Shown: positions 1 through 6,976, counted from the first letter of the stretch. The stretch: DNA of 7,874 nucleotides from Propionibacteriaceae bacterium (GCA_003451975.1 DMIX01000189.1:1-7874); one strand, 5' to 3'. Translations and numbers: made by a program. Notes: generated from the letters alone by a model not told the origin.

Positions 1-2435
1 AGCCGGTGCACCGCCGCGTGCTGTATGCGATGTACGACGGTGGTTACCGTCCCGACCGTGGCTGGAACAAGTGTTCGCGCGTGGTCGGTGAGGTCATGGG
101 TCTGTACCACCCGCATGGCGACTCGGCGATTTACGACACCTTGGTGCGGTTGGCGCAGCCGTGGGTGATGCGAGCACCGCTGGTGTCGGGTCAAGGCAAC
201 TTCGGCTCGCCCGGTAACGATCCGGCTGCAGCCATGCGGTATACCGAGTGCAAGATGGCGCCGCTGTCGATGGAGATGGTGCGTGACATCACCGAGAACA
301 CCGTCGATTTCACACCGAACTACGACAACCGTGAGATGGAGCCGACAGTGTTGCCGGCTCGGTTCCCGAACCTGTTGGTGAATGGATCCACCGGTATTGC
401 GGTCGGTATGGCCACCAACATTCCGACCCATAACCTGCGTGAAGTGGCTGCGGCTGTCCAGTGGGCTTTGGAGAATCCCGAAGCGACCAAGGAAGAACTC
501 CTGGAAGCTGCGATGGCGCGGGTGAAGGGCCCAGACTTCCCCAACGGCGCGCTGATCGTGGGACGCCAAGGCATCGAGGACGCCTATCGCACCGGTCGCG
601 GCTCGGTGATCATGCGGGCGGTCATCGACATCGAAGAGGACAAGAACGGACGCACCCTGCTGGTGGTGACCGAGTTGCCGCACATGGCCAACCCGGACAA
701 CCTGGCGGTGAAGATCGCCGAGCTGGTGAACGCCGGCAAGCTGACTGGCATTGCTGACATTCGTGACGATTCCTCGGCGCGTACCGGCCAGCGGCTGGTG
801 ATCGTGCTCAAGCGCGACGCCCAGCCGCGCGTGGTGATGAACAACCTGTACAAGCACACCCAGCTTCAGGACACCTTCGGCTGCAACATGCTGGCCCTGG
901 TGGATTCGGTGCCCCGCACGCTACGGCTAGATCAGTTCATCTCCTACTGGGTGAAGCATCAGATTCAGGTGATTCAGCGCCGCACCGCGTACCGGTTGGA
1001 CGAGGCGGAGAAGAAGGCGCATCTGGATCGCGGCCTGGTTAAAGCGCTGAGTCGGTTGGATGAGGTGCTGGCGCTGATCCGGGCGTCCCGGACCGCCGAT
1101 GCGGCCCGCGAGGGGCTGAAGGACCTGCTCGATATCGACGACGACCAGGCGCTGTACATCTTGAACCAGCAGTTGCGGCGGCTGGCGGCGATGGAGATTC
1201 AGCAGATCATTGATCGGTTGGCTGAGGCGGAGTTGATCATCGCCGACCTGAAGGACATTCTGGCCAGGCCGGAGCGACAGCGGTCCATCGTCAGCTCGGA
1301 GTTGGCCGAGATCGTCGACAAGTACGGCGATGAGCGGCGCACCAGGATCATTGCCGCTGATGGTGACTTCAGCGATGAGGACTTCATTCCTGATGACGAC
1401 ATGGTGGTCACTATCACTCGTGGCGGCTACGCCAAGCGAACCCGCACCGACCTGTACCGCACGCAGAAGCGCGGCGGCAAAGGGGTGCGTGGTGCCACGC
1501 TGCGCGCCGATGACGAGGTCGATCACCTGTTCGCGACTACGAACCATCAGTGGATTTTGTTCTTCACCAACTTGGGTCGGGTGTACCGGGCGAAGGTGTG
1601 GCAGTTGCCGGAGGCCAGCCGAGATGCCAAGGGTGGTCACGTTGCTGGGCTGCTGAGCTTCCTGCCTGAGGAGCGCATCGCTGAGGTGCTGACCTTGCGT
1701 GGCTACGACGATGCGCCGTACCTGTTGCTGGCAACGCGGGCAGGGTTGGTGAAGAAAACCGATCTGCGTGCCTACGACTCGCCTCGGCAGGCGGGTGTGA
1801 TCGCGGTCAACTTCCGTCAGCCCGATGATGAACTGATCGGTGCCAGCCTGTGCAGCCCTGAAGATGATGTGCTGTTGATCTCCCGCAAAGGGCAAGCGAT
1901 TCGTTTCGGTGCCGATGATGCGCAACTGCGTCCGATGGGTCGGGCGACTTCCGGTGTGACGGGCATGAAGTTCCGTGCCGGTGATGATCTGTTGAGCATG
2001 TCGGTGATCAGCGCGGGCACCGAAGAGGACGAACGCTTCGTCTTCACCGTCACCGACGGTGGATTCGGCAAGCGCACTCCGGTGCGTGAGTACCGTCAAC
2101 AAGGCCGTGGGGGGCTGGGGATCAAGGCGATGAAGTTGAACTCCGAGCGGGGCTCGCTGGTCGGCGGTCTGGTGGTCAGCGAATCCGATGAGGTCATCGC
2201 CATCAAGGTCTCCGGACAGATCGTCCGTTCGGCGGTGAACGAGGTGCCGGCCAAGGGCCGAGACACGATGGGAGTGAAGTTCGTCGGGGTCGCCGGCGAC
2301 GACGCGGTCTCGGTGATCGCCCTCAACCCGGAATCGAGCGCGGAGGTCGAGGAGGCTGAGGCGGTTGACCCGGCGTTGAGCGAGCAGGGTAGCGTTAGGG
2401 CGAACAGTGATCCCGAGGAGGGTAACGGTGACTGA
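1..2435 (+). CDS. gyrA: DNA gyrase subunit A (5' end outside the window)
   Basis: GyrA forms the A2B2 gyrase with GyrB and cuts and rejoins DNA to introduce negative supercoils. The window opens inside the codons for the conserved K-P-V-H-R-R stretch, so the GTG at 6 is an internal valine and roughly 40-50 N-terminal residues are missing. Counting from that valine, the quinolone-resistance region [10 protein letters not shown] is at 35-44, with Ser40 and Asp44 at the places of E. coli Ser83 and Asp87 (the usual susceptible residues). The catalytic tyrosine is Tyr79 in RYTE. The canonical GyrA-box of the C-terminal DNA-wrapping domain is QKRGGKG at 487-493. A second related motif, QGRGGLG, lies at 699-705. 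The protein ends in an acidic, low-complexity tail (about 775-809). The stop at 2433-2435 overlaps the next gene. Identification is secure. Confidence 0.98.
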   Translation, partial: PVHRRVLYAMYDGGYRPDRGWNKCSRVVGEVMGLYHPHGDSAIYDTLVRLAQPWVMRAPLVSGQGNFGSPGNDPAAAMRYTECKMAPLSMEMVRDITENTVDFTPNYDNREMEPTVLPARFPNLLVNGSTGIAVGMATNIPTHNLREVAAAVQWALENPEATKEELLEAAMARVKGPDFPNGALIVGRQGIEDAYRTGRGSVIMRAVIDIEEDKNGRTLLVVTELPHMANPDNLAVKIAELVNAGKLTGIADIRDDSSARTGQRLVIVLKRDAQPRVVMNNLYKHTQLQDTFGCNMLALVDSVPRTLRLDQFISYWVKHQIQVIQRRTAYRLDEAEKKAHLDRGLVKALSRLDEVLALIRASRTADAAREGLKDLLDIDDDQALYILNQQLRRLAAMEIQQIIDRLAEAELIIADLKDILARPERQRSIVSSELAEIVDKYGDERRTRIIAADGDFSDEDFIPDDDMVVTITRGGYAKRTRTDLYRTQKRGGKGVRGATLRADDEVDHLFATTNHQWILFFTNLGRVYRAKVWQLPEASRDAKGGHVAGLLSFLPEERIAEVLTLRGYDDAPYLLLATRAGLVKKTDLRAYDSPRQAGVIAVNFRQPDDELIGASLCSPEDDVLLISRKGQAIRFGADDAQLRPMGRATSGVTGMKFRAGDDLLSMSVISAGTEEDERFVFTVTDGGFGKRTPVREYRQQGRGGLGIKAMKLNSERGSLVGGLVVSESDEVIAIKVSGQIVRSAVNEVPAKGRDTMGVKFVGVAGDDAVSVIALNPESSAEVEEAEAVDPALSEQGSVRANSDPEEGNGD
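2415..2430 (+). promoter_or_regulatory. Shine-Dalgarno and GTG start inside the gyrA 3' end
   Basis: GAGGAGGG (2415-2422), a 5-nt spacer, then GTG 2428-2430. It lies entirely inside gyrA coding sequence, upstream of the gyrA TGA at 2433. It decides the start of the DUF3566 gene and suggests re-initiation by ribosomes finishing gyrA. Confidence 0.7.
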
Positions 2436-3348
2436 GCGACCAGACACCGCCGCGGACGATTCCGTCGACGAAAAGACCTGGAAGGTCGAGGGATCTTCTG
2501 ACGGGCCGTCGGACGCCGACGGCTTAGGCGACACCGTGGTGCAGATCTCCAAGATCGGTGCCAACACGCCTCAGCCCAAACCGACGATGGGGCGTGGCGG
2601 CAGTTCGGCCAGCCGTCGTCGCAGCTCGGCTAAGAAGCCGACGCAAAGCACGAGCAGCACTGCGCCTAAGCCGAGCATTCCCAAGCCGGCTCGGCCCTCA
2701 CCCACGGTCAGCGAGGAACTGATGGCGCCGTTCGACAAGGCGGCCGCGGCGTCTGCCGCGGAGGAGGGGGCCACCAAGGTCACCGCGCCGCCCAAGCCCG
2801 GCGCCGCACCGAAGCCTTCGCCGGCTTCGCCGAGTCAGAGTGCTGCGTCCGACCCGTCGACGAAGGTTCAACCCGCCGTGGTTGCGGCGGCACCCGCCGC
2901 TGCGCCGACTGGGGCGATGACGACTATGTCGGAGCCCGCAAAGCCTGCCTCGCATGCTGGTCCGGGGGTTGCCCGACGCACCCGTAAGGCTCGATTGCGC
3001 CTGTCGCGGATCGATCCGTGGTCGGTAATGAAGACGGTCTTCCTGTTCTCGATCGCCTTCGGGATCATGGCCTGGGTCGCGGTGTACGTGCTGTGGTGGG
3101 TGCTGCAGACCTCCGGGATCTTCGATGTGATCAACGAGAGCATCGTGGGCATCATCTCCAGCCCGAATAACACCGAAGGCTTCCGCATCGAGGATTACGT
3201 CAGTGCCAACAAGGTGCTGGGTGTCACCGCGCTGCTGGGTGTGATCAACGTGGTCATCACCACCGCGCTGGGCACGCTGGGTGCGTTCCTGTACAACTTG
3301 AGCGCCAACATCCTCGGTGGCCTAGAACTCACCCTCGCCGAAGACTGA
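2428..3348 (+). CDS. DUF3566 two-TM membrane protein downstream of gyrA
   Basis: This is the actinobacterial DUF3566 family protein normally found right behind gyrA (Rv0007 is the M. tuberculosis counterpart); its molecular role is not established. I place the start at GTG 2428 because a strong Shine-Dalgarno, GAGGAGGG at 2415-2422, lies 5 nt upstream; the GTG at 2407 in the same frame is upstream of that site. The product is 306 aa. Residues 1 to about 185 are low-complexity and rich in Pro, Ala, Ser and Lys, so probably disordered and cytoplasmic. A basic patch ([12 protein letters not shown]) precedes TM1 at about 203-226 (with a WWVLQ end). An extracytoplasmic or loop segment of about 35 residues follows, then TM2 at about 263-291 and a short tail, [11 protein letters not shown]. 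The first 8 nt overlap the gyrA end, implying co-transcription and translational coupling. Confidence 0.9.
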   Translation: MTERPDTAADDSVDEKTWKVEGSSDGPSDADGLGDTVVQISKIGANTPQPKPTMGRGGSSASRRRSSAKKPTQSTSSTAPKPSIPKPARPSPTVSEELMAPFDKAAAASAAEEGATKVTAPPKPGAAPKPSPASPSQSAASDPSTKVQPAVVAAAPAAAPTGAMTTMSEPAKPASHAGPGVARRTRKARLRLSRIDPWSVMKTVFLFSIAFGIMAWVAVYVLWWVLQTSGIFDVINESIVGIISSPNNTEGFRIEDYVSANKVLGVTALLGVINVVITTALGTLGAFLYNLSANILGGLELTLAED

Positions 3349-3407
3349 GCCTTCCTTCCCTTCCGCTGGCTGAGCCTTCCCTTCCGCTGGCTGAGCCTGT
3401 CGAAGCC
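3346..3407 (+). repeat. Short tandem repeat starting at the DUF3566 stop codon
   Basis: Unit 1 (3346-3370, 25 bp) and unit 2 (3371-3391, 21 bp) share TGAGCC...TTCCCTTCCGCTGGC and differ by a 4-bp CTTC slip. A third, diverged partial unit, TGAGCCTGTCGAAGCC, follows at 3392-3407. The first TGA is the stop codon of the upstream gene. The last partial unit resembles the TTCGACAGGCTCAG-type dispersed intergenic repeats I recall from several high-GC genomes; that link is from memory and unverified. Confidence 0.7.
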
Positions 3408-3428
3408 CGCGGCGTGCCTGAGACCGAT

Positions 3429-3457
3429 TTGAGCCGGTCGCCAGGACTCGGTAATCT
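3429..3457 (+). promoter_or_regulatory. Candidate promoter for tRNA-Ile
   Basis: TTGAGC (3429-3434), a 17-bp spacer, and TAATCT (3452-3457). The -10 fits the actinobacterial TAnnnT pattern and the -35 matches TTGA of TTGACA. The expected start near 3464 would leave a leader of about 20 nt before the tRNA. It gives the tRNA its own transcription in addition to any read-through from gyrA. Confidence 0.5.
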
Positions 3458-3483
3458 TCTGCTTTGCGTGTTCCGCACCAAGC

Positions 3484-3560
3484 GGGCCTATAGCTCAGAC
3501 GGTTAGAGCGCTGCCCTGATAAGGCAGAGGTCACTGGTTCAAGTCCAGTTAGGCCCACCA
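3484..3560 (+). tRNA. tRNA-Ile (anticodon GAT), CCA encoded
   Basis: A complete cloverleaf is visible. The acceptor stem GGGCCTA (3484-3490) pairs perfectly with TAGGCCC (3550-3556). The D-stem is GCTC/GAGC (3493-3496 with 3506-3509). The anticodon stem CTGCC/GGCAG encloses loop CTGATAA with GAT at 3518-3520. The T-stem ACTGG/CCAGT encloses TTCAAGT. The discriminator is A3557 and CCA 3558-3560 is encoded. GAT reads AUC and AUU. The position behind gyrA and the DUF3566 gene matches the conserved actinobacterial arrangement. Confidence 0.97.
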
Positions 3561-3567
3561 CGAAGAC

Positions 3568-3599
3568 GATCCGGCTAGGGAAGATTCCCGAGCCGGATC
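3568..3599 (+). terminator. Hairpin terminator candidate behind tRNA-Ile
   Basis: GATCCGGCT (3568-3576) is the exact reverse complement of AGCCGGATC (3591-3599). After one A/G mismatch the stem continues as GGGA/TCCC around an AGAT loop (3578-3589). This gives about 13 pairs in 32 nt, starting 8 nt after the tRNA CCA end. No T-run follows, so it would be a U-tract-less actinobacterial-type terminator or a processing/stability hairpin for the tRNA transcript. Confidence 0.6.
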
Positions 3600-3631
3600 A
3601 ATGCGTCTGGGGCGCGAGTGCTTCGAGACGG

Positions 3632-3870
3632 TCCTTTTCACCGGGTGAGGCCCAGCACTTCCTTGAGTACCAGCTCCGCATGAGCAGTGAATGCCGAACT
3701 GCAGGATGCGTGTGTCACAGATTTGAGGAGTTGGTCGCCGGTATCTCGCTTCCGGACTCTGATGACCGAAACGTCGTGGCGGCAGCTCTACAAGGCCGGG
3801 CCGACATGGTCGCGACTGCGAACGTGTGGGACTTTCCTATCGAGGTTCTGGATCCGTTGGGTCGACGGCG
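3632..3870 (+). pseudogene. Decayed PIN-domain (VapC-like) toxin fragment
   Basis: PIN domains are Mg-dependent ribonucleases, often the toxin of toxin-antitoxin pairs. One frame gives SPGEAQHFLEYQLRM (from 3638). The frame shifted by +1 gives NAELQDACVTD (3690-3722). The first frame resumes with FEELVAGISLPDSDDRNVV (from 3722) and continues to DMVATANVWDFPIEVLDPLG. Joined, these follow the C-terminal half of the PIN family that carries a VTGYE-LPDPDDRHVLAAA-IVTxNLxDFP signature. One added T in the T-run 3722-3724 would restore the frame at the second break; the first break lies near 3683-3689. The DD of PDSDDRN is a metal-binding element. The N-terminal half with the first catalytic Asp is absent, no cognate antitoxin gene is visible, and no start is supported. 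The T-run break could be a sequencing error, but the missing N-terminus cannot be explained that way. Confidence 0.62.
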
Positions 3871-4051
3871 ATGGCGGGCTGATGCTCGAACATCACGAAC
3901 TGCGTCCGCGCGGCCCAATCGCCTCGATGGCCGGCCGCCGACATACAGAGGTGCTCGTTGAGCGCCTGAGCTTTCGGCCGTTCGACGCCAGGCGGGGGGT
4001 CGTCGTTGCCGAGCCGTGAGGGGGCGTCGCGTCGAATTCGCAGTGACTCGA
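3871..4051. other. Intergenic tail between PIN remnant and FKBP gene
   Basis: No recognised gene. A plus-strand open frame runs through here to the TGA at 4017-4019. It starts with residues VDGDGGLMLEHHELRPRG from about 3858 and has G/C-biased third positions, so it may be the end of another lost gene or chance. I could not assign it to a family. It converges on the FKBP stop at 4052 with 32 nt between. No clear terminator hairpin was seen. Confidence 0.35.
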
Positions 4052-4990
4052 CTACTCGGCCGGGATCGCGGCGAGGATGTCGATGACGTAAGCCCGGGCG
4101 GCGGTTTCGTTTTCTTCGTCAGCTGGGGAGATCAGCAGAAGCCGTGAGCCGACCCGTTGGCCGACCGTCACCGAGCCGCCGCCGGAGTCGATCTCCTGGT
4201 AAGAGCTGGACCAACTCGAGGAGGTCTCGCTGCCCCATTCGCCAACCACCATGTGGTAGAACAACGAATCGGTCTCAGTGACGGTCGCGCCGTTGCCTTC
4301 GGCGAGCACGATGGTTTGCTGCTCGGTCGGCTCGGCGGCGTCCGCAGCGATCGTCAGCGTGGGTTCCTGGCCGAGTTCGCCGGTAACCGTGATGCCCTCC
4401 GGCAGGGTCGCCTGAGTGAGTGTCGCCGAGGTCAGAGCCTCAGTGGTGATGGTCGTGGTGGCGAGGATGTCTACCACGAAGACCAGCGTCGATCCGGCGG
4501 GGATGGAGTCTTGCTCCTCATCGCCGTAACCGTACTCAGCCGGGATGACGACCTCGACTCGGTCGCCGACTTTGGTACCCACCAGGCCGTACTTCCAGCC
4601 GTCGACGACCTGGTTCAGTGCGAACCTTGCCGGTGTTCCGGAGTCATAGGAGGAGTCGAACTGGGTGCCGTCGCTCCACAGGAAGCCGGCGTAGTCCACC
4701 TTCACGTAGTCGCCAGCGGCGACGATGGCACCGTCGCCAGCCGTGAGCGTCTTCACTGAGATCACCGTCGGTGGGTCGGACGCGACTGTGGCCATGGTGG
4801 GGATGCCCTTGGAGTTGAACGTGATGGCCGGCAGCTCTCCCTGCGGGTCACGATCGACTTCGGGGGCATCCGCGGCTGTGTCGGCGCTGGCCGATACTGA
4901 CGACTGGCTCGAAGCGTTGCCACCTGCTGTGCACCCTGTGAGGGCGAGCCCGATGGCGAGGACGACGGCGGGCAGTGCTTTGATCAACAT
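4052..4990 (-). CDS. FKBP-type peptidyl-prolyl isomerase lipoprotein, two FKBP-like modules
   Basis: Predicted membrane-anchored isomerase that would help fold secreted proteins outside the cytoplasmic membrane. I choose ATG 4990 (312 aa) because it gives a clean lipoprotein signal: MLIK, hydrophobic 5-17, then lipobox LTGC with Cys20. A longer in-frame ATG at 5038 would put 16 residues in front of it. Residues 21-50 are a Ser/Ala/Asp-rich linker. Module 1 (about 53-178) has typical FKBP landmarks: KVDYAGFLWSDGTQFDSS (97-114), VVDGWKYGL (128-136), VGDRVEVVIPAEYGYG (141-156) and IPAGSTLVFVVDIL (163-176). Module 2 (about 196-308) repeats the order (LPEGITV, LAEGNGATV, YHMVVGEW, VGSRLLLISPA, YVIDILA) but lacks the GYG segment and the GW of the active site, so it is probably not catalytic. 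No strong Shine-Dalgarno precedes 4990. It is convergent with the plus-strand genes to its left. Confidence 0.88.
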   Translation of the reverse strand: MLIKALPAVVLAIGLALTGCTAGGNASSQSSVSASADTAADAPEVDRDPQGELPAITFNSKGIPTMATVASDPPTVISVKTLTAGDGAIVAAGDYVKVDYAGFLWSDGTQFDSSYDSGTPARFALNQVVDGWKYGLVGTKVGDRVEVVIPAEYGYGDEEQDSIPAGSTLVFVVDILATTTITTEALTSATLTQATLPEGITVTGELGQEPTLTIAADAAEPTEQQTIVLAEGNGATVTETDSLFYHMVVGEWGSETSSSWSSSYQEIDSGGGSVTVGQRVGSRLLLISPADEENETAARAYVIDILAAIPAE

Positions 4991-5185
4991 GTCAGGTAAG
5001 GACTTTCCGCAGTCGCAGGTGAAGCTGCATCGGAGCATGGGTGACAGATTCCACCTCGCCAGATCCGATACCGACGAAGACTGCCACCAACAAGGCTAGC
5101 CGCTGAGCCTGTGGACGAACTGTGGTGAAGTGATGGGTCGCGGCCTGATCCTGAGATTCAGCCCGGGCCCTACCGGGTGGCCGCG
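4991..5185 (-). other. Gap between FCD regulator and FKBP genes
   Basis: 195 bp with no supported gene. It must hold the FKBP leader and, if it has one, its promoter. A possible -10 is TAGCCT on the minus strand (5098-5093), but no good -35 is visible at 16-18 bp. CCCGG (5162-5166) and CCGGG (5173-5177) form a small GC hairpin just behind the regulator's stop that could end the upstream transcript; there is no T-run. CTGAGCCTGT at 5103-5112 repeats 10 nt of the 3391-3400 repeat. Confidence 0.35.
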
Positions 5186-5890
5186 TTACTCCCACACGGC
5201 GATGCTGCGCCGAGTGGGTTGCCCCACGCTCGGGGCGAACAGCTCCGGAGATCGAGCGCGAAGTCGCTCGATATCGTCGAAGACAGCCCGAAGGTGCATC
5301 TGCATCAGCGGACGGGCCTTGGCCGGTCCACCACTGAGCAGCGCATCAAGCACCTGCGTGTGCTGAACGGTGAAGTCATGCAGGGAGCGGTCATGAAGAC
5401 CCAGCCGTCGCGCGCGGTCAAGATGGGCCTTGGCGGCGACCACGGACTGCCAGGTGCCCTCGTGATGGGCGAGGCGAAGTAGTCCGTGGTGGAATTGCTC
5501 ATCGAGATGGAAGAACGCATCGAGATCGTCTTCGGCCAACTCTTGGCGCGCGAGGTTCTCGCGTAACTCCCTGACCACCTCAGGATCAGGATCGGCCGGA
5601 ACGTCCTCTAGGGAGGCCAGTTCTACCGCTTCGCGCAGGAACTGAGCGTCCGCTACCCGCTGGGCATCAACGCGGGCGACGAAGGAACCGACCTTCGGAA
5701 ACACCTGAACCAGATCGTCTTGGGCGAGCATGATCAGGGCCTCGCGAACCGGCGTGCGAGAGACCCCGAGTTCTGCGGCCAGCTCGTTCTCCGACAGTGG
5801 CGCTCCGGGGCCGAAGTCAAGGCTGATAACCCGCCGCCGCAGTTCGTCATACACGGCGCTGCGGTTGGTTCGAGCGGCAAGTTTTGGCAT
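5186..5890 (-). CDS. GntR-family (FadR/FCD subfamily) transcriptional regulator
   Basis: Dimeric DNA-binding repressor type whose C-terminal domain senses a small carboxylic acid. The product is 234 aa, normal for the subfamily. Residues about 8-75 are the winged helix-turn-helix, with ISLDFGPGAPLSENELAAEL and the recognition part GVSRTPVREAL (42-52). Residues about 80-210 are the all-helical FCD domain. Its metal-site residues are Asp130 and His134 (LDEQFHH), His177 (VQHTQVLDAL) and His199 (MQMHL), which suggests an intact ligand-binding site. ATG 5890 is chosen because the HTH begins 8 residues later; no clear Shine-Dalgarno is seen. It lies 44 bp behind the SMP-30 gene on the same strand, so the two are probably one transcript, and its likely operators are the TGTATACA palindromes upstream of that gene, giving autoregulation. 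Confidence 0.93.
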   Translation of the reverse strand: MPKLAARTNRSAVYDELRRRVISLDFGPGAPLSENELAAELGVSRTPVREALIMLAQDDLVQVFPKVGSFVARVDAQRVADAQFLREAVELASLEDVPADPDPEVVRELRENLARQELAEDDLDAFFHLDEQFHHGLLRLAHHEGTWQSVVAAKAHLDRARRLGLHDRSLHDFTVQHTQVLDALLSGGPAKARPLMQMHLRAVFDDIERLRARSPELFAPSVGQPTRRSIAVWE

Positions 5891-5934
5891 GGGGCGATTC
5901 TAAGGCCGGGACCGGGCTGTGGCTGATGAGGCGG

Positions 5935-6801
5935 TCATGTCAGAACCGGCCGCATGTCGATGGAGGTGATGTGCCATCGTCCGAGATTGGCCACCAGCGC
6001 CTCGGTGCCGACGAACACCAGATTGGTTGGATTCGACAAGGTGTGCCCGATGGGATCCTCGTAGATCGTGGTGACCCCACCCTCGGCCTCGAGACGCAGG
6101 ATGATCGACGGGTAGTAGCAGGCCGCATAGAGCCGACCGTCCGGCCCGAAAGCCAAGCCGTCGGGCACCCGGTTTCCCAGCGTCCAGATTCGCTCGATCG
6201 GCCCGGCTGATCCGTCGGGCAGGATGGCCACGCGGCTGACGGCTCGTGACGCGGACTCTGCGACGTAGAGCCACTGCCCATCCGGTGATACCGCGACGCC
6301 GTTGGCGAAGTGGAAGGGTCCCGGGCACCACACCTCGGCGGTGTCATCGGCAGAAATGCGGTAGATCGCACCGCCACCGGTTTCCGCATCGCCGTCGCTA
6401 TCGGAGATATACATGACCCCATCGGCGGTGACATCGAGCGCATTCGGGTAGACCAGCCGGTGATCACCAATGGCGCCGTCGACCAACAGCTCGACCGGCC
6501 GACCGGTGCCGACAGCGAGACGGCGCACCTGGCATCGCACGGCATCCAGCCAGATCACCTCACGGCGATTGGTGAACCGCAGCCCCAAAGTGAATCCGCC
6601 GGGATTCTGGTCGATGAGTTCGATCGAGTTGGCGGCCAGATCGATGCGATAGAGCTGGCCGGCTTCCCCGCCACACCACAAACTCCCATCGACGGGGTCG
6701 AGGTCGAGTCCCTCGGCGTGATCGAGAACCGGGGTGCTTCGAAAGCCATCGAAGATCACTCGCGCGTTGCTGGTTGGCAGGAGTGGGGTTGACGTCGCCA
6801 A
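5935..6801 (-). CDS. SMP-30/gluconolactonase family sugar lactonase
   Basis: Six-bladed beta-propeller enzyme of the SMP-30/regucalcin/gluconolactonase family, which hydrolyses sugar lactones to aldonic acids in the cytoplasm with one divalent metal. The product is 288 aa, full length, with no signal peptide. The four metal/active-site residues are at the expected places: Glu30 (HAEGLDL), Asn120 (YPNALDV), Asn167 (ANGVAVSPDG) and Asp214 (VPDGLAFGPDG); compare Glu18, Asn103/154 and Asp204 of human SMP-30. The start is a TTG at 6801-6799, chosen because AAGGAAG (6814-6808) lies 6 nt upstream and no ATG is close. It is divergent from the mannitol-dehydrogenase-family gene and heads a pair with the FCD regulator. 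The exact lactone is unknown; a strictosidine-synthase-like propeller is a less likely alternative. Confidence 0.88.
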   Translation of the reverse strand: MATSTPLLPTSNARVIFDGFRSTPVLDHAEGLDLDPVDGSLWCGGEAGQLYRIDLAANSIELIDQNPGGFTLGLRFTNRREVIWLDAVRCQVRRLAVGTGRPVELLVDGAIGDHRLVYPNALDVTADGVMYISDSDGDAETGGGAIYRISADDTAEVWCPGPFHFANGVAVSPDGQWLYVAESASRAVSRVAILPDGSAGPIERIWTLGNRVPDGLAFGPDGRLYAACYYPSIILRLEAEGGVTTIYEDPIGHTLSNPTNLVFVGTEALVANLGRWHITSIDMRPVLT

Positions 6802-6913
6802 GGCAGTCTTCCTTGTCGTGAAATCAGGCGACCGGCGTTGGCCGCCTTTGGTGCCGCGAGGGAGGAGCTTGCCAATATGCCGCTACGACAACGGTTAGCC
6901 ACTCCCGACTCGC

Positions 6914-6922
6914 TTGTATACA
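6914..6922. promoter_or_regulatory. Left operator candidate TTGTATACA
   Basis: A perfect 8-bp palindrome, TGTATACA (6915-6922), with one extra T on the left. It matches the T-x-GT-x-x-x-AC-x-A type of site known for FadR-subfamily regulators apart from one outer base. It overlaps or abuts the -10 of the leftward candidate promoter. Confidence 0.55.
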
Positions 6923-6949
6923 TTAGCTAGTCCACTAGGTGGTGGTCAA
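6922..6949 (-). promoter_or_regulatory. Candidate promoter of the lactonase-regulator operon
   Basis: Minus strand: TTGACC (6949-6944), a 16-bp spacer, GCTAAT (6927-6922). The -35 is good, the -10 is weak. TAATGT at 18 bp is an alternative -10. Either choice touches the left palindrome, so repressor binding would block it. Confidence 0.4.
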
Positions 6950-6976
6950 GATCGGTATTCGCGCTGGTGGCTAGGC

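Noticed and set aside
927..2567. Long 546-residue open frame on the minus strand across gyrA
   Set aside because: It lies wholly opposite strongly conserved gyrA codons and reads as low-complexity Arg/His/Gln-rich sequence, typical for antisense frames in high-GC genes. No family resemblance.
3534..3560. tRNA 3' end as an integration attachment site
   Set aside because: No second copy of the T-arm/acceptor end was found downstream in the window, and there is no integrase. The PIN remnant alone does not prove integration.
3322..3561. Minus-strand frame beginning MVGLTGLEPVTSALSGQRSN
   Set aside because: It is the reverse complement of the tRNA-Ile gene read as protein, a known kind of misannotation, followed by the tandem repeat.
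4157..5099. Plus-strand open frames across the FKBP gene
   Set aside because: They oppose a gene with clear signal peptide and FKBP motifs, and show no recognisable domains.
4992..5195. Small minus-strand frame between the regulator and FKBP genes
   Set aside because: It overlaps both neighbours, lacks a ribosome site and has no recognisable features; it is the FKBP upstream region.
6310..6792. Plus-strand 160-residue frame opposite the lactonase
   Set aside because: Shadow of the SMP-30 gene, which carries all four active-site residues in its own frame.
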